DNA of 64,000 nt. It comes from Trichomonas vaginalis G3 (lineage: Eukaryota > Parabasalia > Trichomonadida > Trichomonadidae). Made by a program: the position numbers and the translations under genes. This document shows, piece after piece, positions 20,901 to 30,853 of this stretch. Every line of letters starts with the position of its first letter. The stretch's first letter is position 1. A model generated the notes under the pieces. It did no database searches, was not told the origin of the DNA, and saw only the letters and a program-made list of their open reading frames with translations. Location of the stretch: the NCBI RefSeq assembly GCF_026262505.1, contig NC_067206.1:23141896-23205895 (forward strand), given 5' to 3'.

Positions 20901-22185
20901 AAAATGCTTCCTCTCTTGATCAAGGTGCTTCCTCTCTTCAACAAAGTGCTTCCTCTCTTCATCAAGATGCTTCCTCTCTTGATCAAAATGCTTCCTCTCT
21001 TGATCAAGGTGCTTCCTCTCTTCAACAAAGTGCTTCCTCTCTTCATCAAGATGCTTCCTCTCTTCATCAAGATGCTTCCTCTCTTGATCAAAATGCTTCC
21101 TCTCTTGATCAAGGTGCTTCCTCTCTTCAACAAAGTGCTTCCTCTCTTCATCAAGATGCTTCCTCTCTTCATCAAGATGCTTCCTCTCTTCATCAAGGTG
21201 CTTCCTCTCTTCATCAAGGTGCTTCCTCTCTTCATCAAGATGCTTCCTCTCTTCAACAAAGTGCTTCCTCTCTTCATCATGCAGCTTCCTCTCTTCATCA
21301 AGGTGCTTCCTCTCTTCATCAAGATGCTTCCTCTCTTCATCAAGATGCTTCCTCTCTTGATCAAGTGCTTCCTCTCTTCATCAAGATGCTTCCTCTCTTC
21401 ATCAAGATGCTTCCTCTCTTCCAAAGTACTTCCTCTCTTCATCAAGATGCTTCCTCTCTTCAACAAAGTGCTTCCTCTCTTCTTCAAAGTACTTCCTCTC
21501 TTCATCAAGTGCTTCCTCTCTTCATCAAGTGCTTCCTCTCTTCATCAAGTGCTTCCTCTCTTCATCAAGATGCTTCCTCTCTTCAACAAAGTGCTTCCTC
21601 TCTTCACAAAGTGCTTCCTCTCTTCATCAAGTGCTTCCTCTCTTCATCAAGTGCTTCCTCTCTTGATCAAGATGCTTCCTCTCTTCATCAAGTGCTTCCT
21701 CTCTTCATCAAAGCTTCCTCTCTTCATCAAGATGCTTCCTCTCTTCAACAAAGTGCTTCCTCTCTTCATCAAGAGCTTCCTCTCTTCAACAAAGTACTTC
21801 CTCTCTTCTCAAGATGCTTCCTCTCTTCACAAAGTGCTTCCTCTCTTCAATGCAGCTTCCTCTCTTCAACAAAGTACTTCCTCTCTTCATCAAGAGCTTC
21901 CTCTCATCATGCAGCTTCCTCTCTTCAACAAAGTGCTTCCTCTCTTCACAAAGTGCTTCCTCTCATCATGAGCTTCCTCTCTTCATCAAAGTGCTTCCTC
22001 TCTTCATCATGCAGCTTCCTCTCTTCAACAAAGTGCTTCCTCTCTTCAACAAAGTGCTTCCTCTCTTCATCATGCAGCTTCCTCTCTTCAACAAAGTGCT
22101 TCCTCTCTTCATCAAAGTACTTCCTCTCTAAATCAAAGTGCTTCCTCTCTTCATCAAGATGCTTCCTCACTCCATTATGCAGCTG
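17968..22185. repeat. 4.2 kb minisatellite of 21-bp units
   Basis: About 200 copies of a 21-bp unit, CTTCCTCTCTTCATCAAGAT plus G, with variants at a few positions (CATCAAGAT, GATCAAGAT, AACAAAGT, TTCAAAGT, CATCAAGGT). Some units have a 3-bp CAG insert. From about 18320 to 21360 every length change is a multiple of three; from about 21360 to 22140 many units are 20 bp long. Higher-order repetition of groups of units is visible between about 20200 and 21200. On the minus strand one frame reads HLDEERK repeated (18321-18944) and another ILMKRGS repeated (18329-21508). One plus-strand frame, LPLFIKM repeated, is open from 18342 to 21971. Five of the six frames of the basic unit have no stop. Confidence 0.97.
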
Positions 22186-22235
22186 CTTCTTTTCTTCATC
22201 AATTCCTCTTCACCCTGGAGCTCCTCAGCTTTATA

Positions 22236-23776
22236 TCATTTTAATTGGATTTTTTGAAATCCACCTGCAGTAGGATAAAGGAGATGTAACTCACGACTAA
22301 GAACCTGGCCATATGCTCCATTCCAGGCCAAAACAGATTGCATAGCCACAAACAGATTGAAATACCAATCCTGTTGCTGCATGGGGCGTCCATATTCCAT
22401 TTGGAAGACTTGCATCATCACATTTGGATCTGTAAGGACTTTGTCGTTGACAAAATTGGGCCTTGCAGGAGGAACTCCATTTGCTACAATGTATCTGGAA
22501 GCAAGAGGTTTGTTCATATCCAATGGATAGATTCCTGTTGCTTTAAAAGCATTTTCGATGTTTGTAGCTGTGCAAGACACACTACATGCATCAAGGAAGC
22601 TGCGAACCATGATATAGCGCAGTTCTCTGGCGTTCCATACATAATTGATCACCATATGCCCTTGCTGATCGTACCGGATAGTCGCCATATCAAACAACTT
22701 CTTGAATTGGGCCTTCAAGGGAGAAAAAATCCCAACATCAAGAGGTTGTAAGATATGAGATGTATGGCCTGGGAGAACAAGAAGCTCGATATTGAAGGCG
22801 CTCAAGAGGCGAACGGCCAAGAAAGAGAGCCTGGATGGATGACCATCTACAATTAGGAGAAAAGGTACCTGGGCATCAAACACATTCATTTGAGACCTTT
22901 TCTCCTGTACTTTGCAGATGAACATGATACAGTATACCATAAAAAGGTATTTGTTCATCCATCCACTCTCGGAGCGAACAAAAAAGGCGTCCAGATCTTC
23001 CAATTCCGCATCAAGGGTCTTCTTTTGTGGAAGTATCACCATTGGCTTCATAGTTGTACCATCTGCAAAGATGGTACAGACCCCTGTAAGATGTGGAAGC
23101 TGAGACTTTTCAGCGCGAACTGGGCGATTCCGGCCAGCAGTAAGAACTTTATAGCGACGTTTGGAATAGAGCATTGTCTCGTCCATATTCGCAATAAACT
23201 TCTTCCTGCGGGCAAAGTATCTATGCTTGGAGAGGAAAAATTGGCGAATATGGTTTGCGTCACAGGTAGAGCGTCGGAGCATATCAATAGTTTGGGAGCT
23301 CACAATCCGAATTGACAATCTTGTGGCGATATGATTAAGCCAGCCACGGGATGGCGATGGGCAGTAATCATCGAGCTTCGCTAGAAGATGCGGGCATCTT
23401 GCAGCGATTAGTACCCGCGCCGCAAATTTTAATCTCCTATTTTGTAATTCCGTACAGACAGCAATGGCCATTGATGTTGTAATACAGTTCAAGTCGTCTG
23501 CCATCTCTTGAACAAGTTTTTTGAACTGCATTTCATCTGGTAGTGACAAAAGGGTCATACCACCCCCTGACCTTTTGTCCATGAACGACAAGTAGCAGTG
23601 CGCATGATTGCGCGTGCTACTGTCGTCTTTGAAATTGAGTAAACATTCCGTATTTGTTGATAAGACTCGCCATTTACTCTTCGATAGAGTAAATCGAGTT
23701 GCATCTGGGTCAATAGCCCAAGATTTTTATAGTTTTCTAATTCTGCAGACTCGGGAATTCGTGTTCTTGGTTGCAT
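22236..23776 (-). pseudogene. pogo/Tigger-like transposase, two overlapping frames
   Basis: DDE_1-type transposase of the pogo group. The N-terminal helix-turn-helix (23555-23776) contains LTQMQLDLLYRRVNGESYQQIRN. The larger frame (22236-23591, 451 aa) carries the catalytic residues as NMDETMLY (about D137), LLIVDGHPS (about D249) and HILQPLDVGIFSPLK (about D285), which is the DDD arrangement usual for pogo/Tigger. The two frames overlap by 37 bases and are out of register, so one frameshift lies between the DNA-binding part and the rest; otherwise the gene is in good shape. Base composition is clearly richer in G and C than the surroundings. Confidence 0.88.
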
Positions 23777-23789
23777 TTTTTTTAAACGA

Positions 23790-24250
23790 GAACTTCACAA
23801 ATTTGGTTCATGGCCATAAAAACTCATTCAATTTTTCTGAGATTTTTTTTCGTCACTCACTCAAAACGCAGAGGACCATTCTTCTCAAAATTGAATTATT
23901 TTCTCAAATATTGGGTGAGTAAAATGGGCACGTTGTGTAAATTGATTCAAAATTTTTTATTGGTACACGACCTTTGAAATTGGTCTCGGGCTATTCAACC
24001 TACGGTATTTTCTCAAACCGTCTTAGATTTTCTCACTTTTTAGGGATTTTCTCTCAAAATATACAAAAATAGTAATACCAATACATGTGTCTAATATACT
24101 TTAAAACCATCGTGATAAAATTCAAAAACGAAGAATTCTTCTCTCCAAATTTTTTTCAAAATCAAAAAAATGAGATAAAAAAATACGTTTGGAAAATTCA
24201 TTTTTAGCATTTTAAGAATTTTCTCACTTTTCTTCCAAATTGACATCCTT
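23790..24250. other. right subterminal region of the 8.1 kb element
   Basis: No gene. AT-rich sequence with several TTTTCTCA motifs, ending in the inverted terminal sequence AATTGACATCCTT. Confidence 0.45.
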
Positions 24251-24611
24251 ACTCACCACTTTCAAGTTTTTCATACATATATCTTACCCATTCATTTGGA
24301 ATACTAGGTCTCGAGTTTTCGTTCATTTTTTTTACTTTATAAAACTGTTTATTTTTCAGAATTTTTAAATTTGAAAAAGTCCATTCTATATCTGATAAAT
24401 AATATATTATTTTTCAATCAAAATATTTTGATTATCATCTCAAAAGTGTTCTCAAAACCTAGTTTTTCTTATTTTGGATAATCTTAATATTTATATTATT
24501 ATAAACTAATTGAACACCATATGTTTTTGTATACTTTTACAAAAAAATTGATAGATTTGTGATACTTTCCCCGATGATAGAATTGAATAGCTTACATTTT
24601 GACAGAACTTA

Positions 24612-27361
24612 ATATGGAACAGAAGCACCATGCTCAACTAAGAATTCGATAATTTTTGTTGAATTCACTTTGCTTGCAATACTAAGAGGGCACTCATTAA
24701 TATCAAGAGAATTTCGTAAAACAATGACAAATATGAAAACAAAGAGAATTGTATAAAACAATGATAAATATGAAAAGAAAGAGAATATTATTAAACAAAG
24801 ATAAATATAAAAAGAAAGAGAAGTGGATAAAACTATGATAGATATATAAAGAAAGAGAATTGTATAAAACAATGATAAATATAAGAAGAAAGGGAATTGA
24901 ATAAAACTATGATAGATATATAAAGAAAGAAAATTCCATGAAACAATGATAAATACGAAAACAAAAAGAATTTTATTAAACAAAGATAAATATTAAAAGA
25001 AAGAGAAGTGGATAAAACTATGATAGATATATAAAGAAAGAGAATTGAATAAAACAATGATAAATATGGAAAGAAAGAGAATTTTATAAAACAATTATAA
25101 ATATGAAAAGAAAGAAAATTGTATAAAACAATTATCAATATGAAAACAAAGAGAATTATATAAAACAATGGTAAATATAAGAAGAAAGGGAATTGAATAA
25201 AACTATGATAGATATATAAAGAAAGAAAATTCCATGAAACAATAATAAATATGAAAAGGAAGTGAATAAGTTTCATGTTAACATCTGCACCTTGTTCAAC
25301 TAAGAATTTAACAATTTCTATTGATTTGAGTTCGATTGCAATACTAAGAGGGCACTCATTAATATCAAGAGAATTTCATAAAGCAATGATAAATATGAAA
25401 ATAAAGATAATTTCATAAAGCAATGATAAATAGAAATAGAAAAAGAATTTTATAAAATAATGATTTATATGAAAAGTAAGAGAATTAAATAAAACAATGA
25501 TAAATATCAAAAGAAAGAAAATGTAATCAAAAAATGATAAATATGAAAAGAAAGAGAATTGTATAAAGCAATGATAAATATTAAAAGAAAGAAAATGTAA
25601 TCAAACAATGATAAATATGAAAAGAAAGAGAGTCCAATAAAAAAATGATAAATATGAAAAGAAAGAGAAGTGGATAAAACAATGATAAATATGAAAAGAA
25701 AGAGAATTGCATAAAACAATGATTAATATGAAAAGTAAGAGAATGTGATAAAACTATGATAAATATGAAAAGTAAGAGAATTATATAAAACAATGATAAA
25801 TATGAAAAGAAAGAGAATGTGATAAAACAATGATAAATATGAAAAGAAAAAGAATTTTATAAAACTATGATAAATATAAGAAGAAATGGAATTATATAAA
25901 ACTATAATAGATATATAAAGAAAGAGAATTTCATAAAGCAATGAAAAATATTAAAAGAAGGAAAATGTAATCAAACAATGATAAATATGAAAAGAAAGAG
26001 AGTCCAATAAAAAAATGAGAGATATGAAAACAAAGAAAATTTTAAAAAGCAATGATAAATATGAAAAGGAAGTGAATAAGTTTCATGTTACATCATGCAC
26101 CTTGTTCAACTAAGAATTTAACAATTTCTATTGATTTGAGTTCGATTGCAATACTAAGAGGGCACTCATTAATATCAAGAGAATTTCATAAAGCAATGAT
26201 AAATATGAAAATAAAGATAATTTCATAAAGCAATGATAAATAGAAATAGAAAAAGAATTTTATAAAATAATGATTTATATGAAAAGTAAGAGAATTAAAT
26301 AAAACAATGATAAATATCAAAAGAAAGAAAATGTAATCAAAAAATGATAAATATGAAAAGAAAGAGAATTTTATAAAACAATGATAAATATTAAAAGAAA
26401 GAAAATGTAATCAAACAATGATAAATATGAAAAGAAAGAGAGTCCAATAAAAAAATGATAAATATGAAAAGAAAGAGAAGTGGATAAAACAATGATAAAT
26501 ATGAAAAGAAAGAGAATTGCATAAAACAATGATTAATATGAAAAGTAAGAGAATGTGATAAAACTATGATAAATATGAAAAGTAAGAGAATTATATAAAA
26601 CAATGATAAATATGAAAAGAAAGAGAATGTGATAAAACAATGATAAATATGAAAAGAAAAAGAATTTTATAAAACTATGATAAATATAAGAAGAAATGGA
26701 ATTATATAAAACTATAATAGATATATAAAGAAAGAGAATTTCATAAAGCAATGAAAAATATTAAAAGAAGGAAAATGTAATCAAACAATGATAAATATGA
26801 AAAGAAAGAGAGTCCAATAAAAAAATGAGAGATATGAAAACAAAGAAAATTTTAAAAAGCAATGATAAATATGAAAAGGAAGTGAATAAGTTTCATGTTA
26901 ACATCTGCACCTTGTTCAACTAAGAATTTAACAATTTCTATTGATTTGAGTTCGATTGCAATACTAAGAGGGCACTCATTAATATCAAGAGAATTTCATA
27001 AAGCAATGATAAATATGAAAAGAAAGAGAATGTTTTTAATCAATTATAAATATGAAAAGAAAGAGAATGTTTTTAATCAATTATAAATATGAAAAGAAAG
27101 AGAATTAAATAAAACAATGATAAATATCAAAAGAAAGAAAATGTAATCAAAAAATGATAAATATGAAAAGAAAAAGAATTTTATAAAACAATGATAAATA
27201 TTAAAAGAAATACAATTGTATAAAGCAATGATAAATATGAAAAGAAAGAGAATTTCATAAAGCAATGATAAATATTAAAAGAAAGAAAATGTAATCAAAC
27301 AATGATAAATATGAAAAGAAAGAAAATTGTATAAAACAATGATAAATATGAGAAGAAAAAG
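24612..27361 (-). repeat. 37-bp minisatellite arrays between ankyrin repeats
   Basis: On the plus strand the unit is about GAGAATTGTATAAAACAATG followed by ATAAATATGAAAAGAAA, 37 bases long. It fills the region except for four ankyrin-coding blocks on the minus strand at about 24612-24712, 25261-25375, 26071-26185 and 26881-26995 (each reads near DINECPLSIAIELKSIEIV). Because 37 is not a multiple of three, a reading frame shifts phase at every unit. Stretches of up to 147 codons nevertheless stay open on the minus strand, giving Phe/Leu/Ile/Tyr-rich hydrophobic sequence. Two 810-bp units (25261-26070 and 26071-26880) are almost identical tandem copies. Confidence 0.93.
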
Positions 27362-28177
27362 ATTATAAAGTTTGTTGATATCTTCTCCATTAGTAAGTAA
27401 ATAAGATGCAATATCATAATTTCCGAAATGCATACTTTCTGCTATTGAATGAGGAGATTGTCCAAAATTTGATTTAAGGAACTCAGCAATTTCATAGTTT
27501 CGATAATCCAATGCTGTATTAATCATGTTATCAAATGATTTACCATCTTCAATCATTTGCATAAAAATCTCTTTATTTCCGCCTTGCATAGCATATTCTT
27601 CGGAGTTAGAAGTGTATTTAACTCCTATGTTTTTCAAGTAATTGAAACACAGTTCTGAGCCATATTTAATTGCACAATCAAGTAGTGTGATTTTATTAAT
27701 TTTCTGATTAATGTAAAGATCTGGGAATTTGTTCTTAAGATCATCAACTCTATCCCATGCAACATAGTAGAAAGGAGAGTCGGTTGAATATATATTGAGG
27801 ATTTCTTCTTCGTTCATTTCAGGTTCGTAGTTTTCAAATTTGAAACCTTTATAATATAAAAGTGTTGCCAATTTTTCATTTTCTGGTTTGATCAAGCATG
27901 AAAATTCGTTTAATATCTGTTTGTAAAGTTCCGTAAATAATTTAATATCTTTAACACGAATTTGTGAAAAAATATCAATCAGATAAACTGCCATTTGGAT
28001 AGATATTTTGTTATTTGTAATGAATTCTATAATTTGTGAAGATACTTGTAAAATATTAATGGAATTAACATCCCAAATAATTTTAGAAGCTTGGTTAGGG
28101 TATTCAAATTCTTTAATTGGTTTAATGTCGCCAAAGTCACATCTATTTTCATTTTTTGATTGTTCTGAACTTGACAT
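27275..28177 (-). CDS. ankyrin-repeat protein, DUF3447-like N-terminus (invaded by minisatellite)
   Basis: The first roughly 270 residues look like the large trichomonad ankyrin family. A helical N-terminal domain (INILQVSSQIIEFITNNKIS, about 40-110) is followed by ankyrin-like repeats (KITLLDCAIKYGSELCFNYLKNIG, DYRNYEIAEFLKSNFGQSPHS, NYDIASYLLTNGEDINK). After residue 270 the frame enters the 37-bp minisatellite and ends within it. Further ankyrin units lie downstream at 26881-26995, 26071-26185, 25261-25375 and 24612-24712, each separated by arrays, and a transposon truncates the last one. Whether a functional product remains is doubtful. Confidence 0.75.
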   Translation of the reverse strand: MSSSEQSKNENRCDFGDIKPIKEFEYPNQASKIIWDVNSINILQVSSQIIEFITNNKISIQMAVYLIDIFSQIRVKDIKLFTELYKQILNEFSCLIKPENEKLATLLYYKGFKFENYEPEMNEEEILNIYSTDSPFYYVAWDRVDDLKNKFPDLYINQKINKITLLDCAIKYGSELCFNYLKNIGVKYTSNSEEYAMQGGNKEIFMQMIEDGKSFDNMINTALDYRNYEIAEFLKSNFGQSPHSIAESMHFGNYDIASYLLTNGEDINKLYNLFLLIFIIVLYNFLSFHIYHCLITFSFF

Positions 28178-28199
28178 GAATTATGAAAATTATTGATGT

Positions 28200-28425
28200 G
28201 ACACTTAATAATTTGAAAAGTTTACAATATCTTTTTAATGGCATCCACTAAGCATAAGGTGTTCACTCTAGAATACTTAGAATGCAAATGGTAGTCAGCA
28301 ACTAATAGAATTTAGCATATCCTCAATTTTTTTAAGAGGGTTTGATCATTCGGAATTGATTTCAAAATTCAATTCAGCAAATACAGTGGAATCAAATTTT
28401 TTTGGGAAAAAATAAGTATGAAAAA
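28200..28425. other. upstream region of the ankyrin gene
   Basis: AT-rich intergenic sequence between the ankyrin gene start and the tRNA-like sequence. No motif can be supported. Confidence 0.35.
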
Positions 28426-28497
28426 TGGAGATGGAGGAATCGAACCCCCGGCCTCAACTATGCTAAAGTCGCACTCTACCACTGAGCCAAGCATAAC
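28426..28497 (-). tRNA. tRNA-Ala(AGC)-like sequence with unpaired acceptor stem
   Basis: The minus strand has a good D-arm (GGCTCAGTGGTAGAGT), an anticodon arm CGACT-TTAGCAT-AGTTG with anticodon AGC (Ala), and a T-arm GGGGG-TTCGATT-CCTCC, followed by ATCTCCA and a T-run that could terminate RNA polymerase III. The seven bases before the D-arm (near TTATGCT) do not pair with the 3' side, where about GGAGAT would be expected. It may therefore be a pseudogene, or a tRNA whose 5' end was replaced. Confidence 0.5.
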
Positions 28498-28499
28498 AT

Positions 28500-29741
28500 A
28501 ATTTTAGAAACAAGTAAAGTCATTCTAAAAAGCACTTCATATATTATGTTTTCGATCGTAACAATATAGATGTTTTCGCTTTTAGATAAAAGATTTATCA
28601 AATATATTATCATATATATGTTATTATTCATTTATCTTTACGGAAACGCCATAGTATTGAGATACTCGCATAGCAGATTACTCAAACGTATATGTTAAAA
28701 TCCTAAATTATTAACTTTTTTTGTGCAGGTGGTTTTCCTTGTAATAGCTATAAAACATATAGATTCATTGTAAGTATCACCTTTAGAATAGATTTATTTA
28801 AAAACTATCAGCCACAAAAAAGTTACCCGTATATTCAATTATTGACTTATTCAAAATAGCAAAATTAATAATAAGATAATGATCTATAGCATCATGGTAT
28901 GCATAATGTTTAACTATTTAGTATGTCTTATAAAATTATTATTTTATTTATTTTTATTACTAGGAATAAATTATCTTAATACTAGTAAATAGTTCACACA
29001 TTTATGTAATTTAGATATTTTTTGCTCAGAAAGCCTAATTGATTGGTACTAACTCATCATTTATTCGCTCATTGAGAAAGTATAATTAAAACATGCAAGA
29101 TATATGAAATTATTATAAACTTTGGATTACAATCTGAATGATTTAATTTCAATCATACTTCATGATGATTAATTGAAATTTCATTATTGTAATATATGAA
29201 ATTTAAGCATTAATATTATTTTAGAACTTAAAATAATTAGTTTTTGTCCATTCATAATTCTAATAAATCGGCTAAATATGTAAAAAATTTAAAAAACTTA
29301 AAAATGGTAAAAATATTCTGAACATAAAATATATACAAATTACTATTGCATTTCCCTCAAAATTGGCCGATAGTTTTTCTTGCATGTTCATACAAATATT
29401 GCTCACAAGCATGCATAGAAGCTATATTCAAAATTTGGAGGCATTTCGCTTGTATCAAGGGTAGTCTACATACCTCTTTATGCCATCTTCTGCTAATTTT
29501 AGAATCCTTAGCCCTTTACATTAAATTTTCTATATTCTCAAATAGCTTTTGTTCACATAAATCTAAATGCTGTTCAATTTCTTCAATAATCAAATAGTTT
29601 CATGCTCTAATTTTTGGTAAATTACAATATTATCGTATTGTAAATATTATGGCGCTATGAGAGGGCATCCTTGTATCCAATTTTTTTGGTGTCAAAAGGG
29701 CAAATTTACCCTTTTGAGAGGTTTGACACGGCCTTTCTCTA
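28500..29741. other. intergenic, one decayed coding fragment
   Basis: Mostly A/T-rich with no gene. Around 29346-29597 the minus strand reads as helical protein fragments with a few stops (IEEIEQHLDLCEQKLFENIE, later ASMHACEQYLYEHARKT); I do not recognise the family. Near 29655 GAGGGCATCCTTG matches the end sequence of the AAGGATG miniature elements. TTTGACACGGCCTTT lies just before eS30. Confidence 0.45.
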
Positions 29742-29930
29742 ATGGGTAAAGTTCACGGTTCCCTCGCTCAAGCAGGCAAAGTTCGCTCTAACACACCAAA
29801 GGTCCCAAAGATGGACAAGCCAAAGGAAGTTCGTGGCCGCGCTCGTCTGCGCAAGATCTACAACCAGCGCTTCCTTGCTGTTAACCCAGATGCTAAGCGC
29901 AAGACAGGACCAAACAGTCAGTCTCAATAA
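29742..29930 (+). CDS. RPS30: 40S ribosomal protein eS30
   Basis: Complete 62-residue small-subunit protein of the cytosolic ribosome. It starts with the family signature GKVHGSLAQAGKVRSNTPKV and has the basic RGRARLRKIYNQRF core, then AKRKTGPN near the end. There is no ubiquitin-like FUBI domain in front, unlike in animals; the ATG directly begins the ribosomal part. The stop codon lies in AATAAAA, containing the TAAA signal. The start follows a pyrimidine-rich CGGCCTTTCTCT stretch after about 17 bases, pointing to a very short leader. Confidence 0.97.
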   Translation: MGKVHGSLAQAGKVRSNTPKVPKMDKPKEVRGRARLRKIYNQRFLAVNPDAKRKTGPNSQSQ

Positions 29931-30238
29931 AATAATATCTTTTAGAGTATTTATTAAAAATTCATCTAATCAAATTCTACTTTTTCAAAATTCATATATT
30001 TTATTTAGGAATCGATTTCATTAAGTTTATGATTTTGCTATAATACAATGCACTTTAAAGATATTAAGCAATTTTACTTATGAAACTGATATTTTTAAGC
30101 TAAAATCTGATACCAAATTTATTAAAATAGAACAAGTGATATGACATCTTAATGGTATGCGTATTTTTAGTTTAGATAATAACATAAAAGATATAATTAA
30201 TACATTATTATCTTATATATTTTCGAAATTGTATTGAT

Positions 30239-30516
30239 TAAGCACTTTCCACTTTCTGACATTCTCTCATAATATCAATACATCTTTATTTTAATAACAA
30301 AAAGGTATAACAGTCATATGAGGTACTAAGTTATTATAACTTTTCATCAAAGAAAATTAGGAGATATGTCAGAAAGTGGTAAGTGCATCCTTAAGAGTGC
30401 ACTTACGCCCCTATGACACGGCCTTCATCAGATGTTTAAGGTTAAATTTCAATGTCGCTTCAAGCCAGTTGTCAGAAATTTGAATTAAAGTCAGGTGGGC
30501 GTCGATGCATCCTTAA
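30239..30516. mobile_element. two small inverted-repeat (MITE-like) elements
   Basis: AAGCACTTTCCACTTTCTGA at 30240 is matched in reverse complement by GTCAGAAAGTGGTAAGTGCA at 30367-30392, giving an element of about 150 bp that ends CATCCTT. Directly next to it AAGAGTGCACTTACGCCC and GGGCGTCGATGCATCCTT bracket about 125 bp (30391-30515). Both share the AAGGATG terminal motif with the larger elements at 16101-24250 and 49266-50490. Confidence 0.6.
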
Positions 30517-30564
30517 GCTTACCATTTCATTAAAAAAGATCTTTTTTTTCCCTTTCGTCGGATA

Positions 30565-30784
30565 ATATATATAAGGAAAATTGAGGGTTTTTAAAAAACC
30601 GCCGTTTGAGAGGAAAATTGAGAGCCCCGATGTATACTTTTTGACATTGTCAAAAACTTTGAAAGGACCAAAAAAATTTAGTGTCAGAAAGTTTACAAAT
30701 GTATCCTTTCTGACAAACAGACTCTCAGAAAGTACTCAAACTGCGGTTTTTAATTTCCGCACTTTTTTTGGCGACCTTATATAA
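30565..30784. repeat. imperfect inverted repeat of about 220 bp
   Basis: TATATAAGG with AAAAACCGCCGTTTGAG on the left is mirrored by CTCAAACTGCGGTTTTT and CCTTATATA on the right. Between the arms TCAGAAAG and CTTTCTGA motifs recur. This is probably a miniature transposon just beyond the 3' end of the NLE1 gene. A related GACCTTATATAGGG occurs near 49170. Confidence 0.55.
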
Positions 30785-30853
30785 AAAAGAAAATAATTTT
30801 TTATCAAATAAATAAAAAAATCTATATCTATTAATCTATATGTATATATATAA

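Larger units (their letters stand above)
16101..24250. mobile_element. 8.1 kb inverted-repeat element with pogo-like transposase and 21-bp array
   Basis: The left end AAGGATGTCAATT (16101) is mirrored by AATTGACATCCTT (ending 24250). The direct repeat ACTCACCA flanks both sides (16092-16099 and 24251-24258), as an 8 to 9 bp target duplication would. Removing the element with one copy restores an open frame of the integrase gene around it. A TA duplication, as expected for pogo elements, is also formally possible because TA lies at both junctions. Inside are AT-rich sequence, two perfect hairpins, a 111-bp direct repeat, the 4.2 kb minisatellite and the pogo-like transposase. A nested pair of elements cannot be excluded. 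Confidence 0.7.
13582..24610 (-). mobile_element. integrase-type inverted-repeat transposon, split by a later insertion
   Basis: Both ends carry the same inverted sequence, beginning AAGTTCTGTCAAAATG at 13582 and read in reverse complement up to 24610; the match runs for about 25-30 bases. Between them lie a tandem hairpin array (13976-14672) and a minus-strand rve-type integrase gene (14953-16098, continued at 24259-24330). A large second element (16101-24250) interrupts the gene's N-terminal part. At the right end the element cuts off the ankyrin gene, because a stop codon arises at the junction after GASVPY. No clear target duplication is visible. The layout resembles eukaryotic IS3-like (IS3EU) DNA transposons; the superfamily is inferred. 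Confidence 0.75.

Noticed and set aside
18321-21971. Very long reading frames in the 21-bp array on both strands as genuine large proteins
   Set aside because: The unit has no stop in five of six frames, so long frames are expected without coding. Listed as a repeat, with coding potential raised only as a question.
22338-23315. Plus-strand frames opposite the pogo-like transposase
   Set aside because: They are shadows of the well-supported minus-strand gene and show no domain.
24612-27361. Introns in the ankyrin gene
   Set aside because: The conserved trichomonad 3' splice sequence (ACTAACACACAG) is absent, and the array has no fixed borders resembling splice sites.
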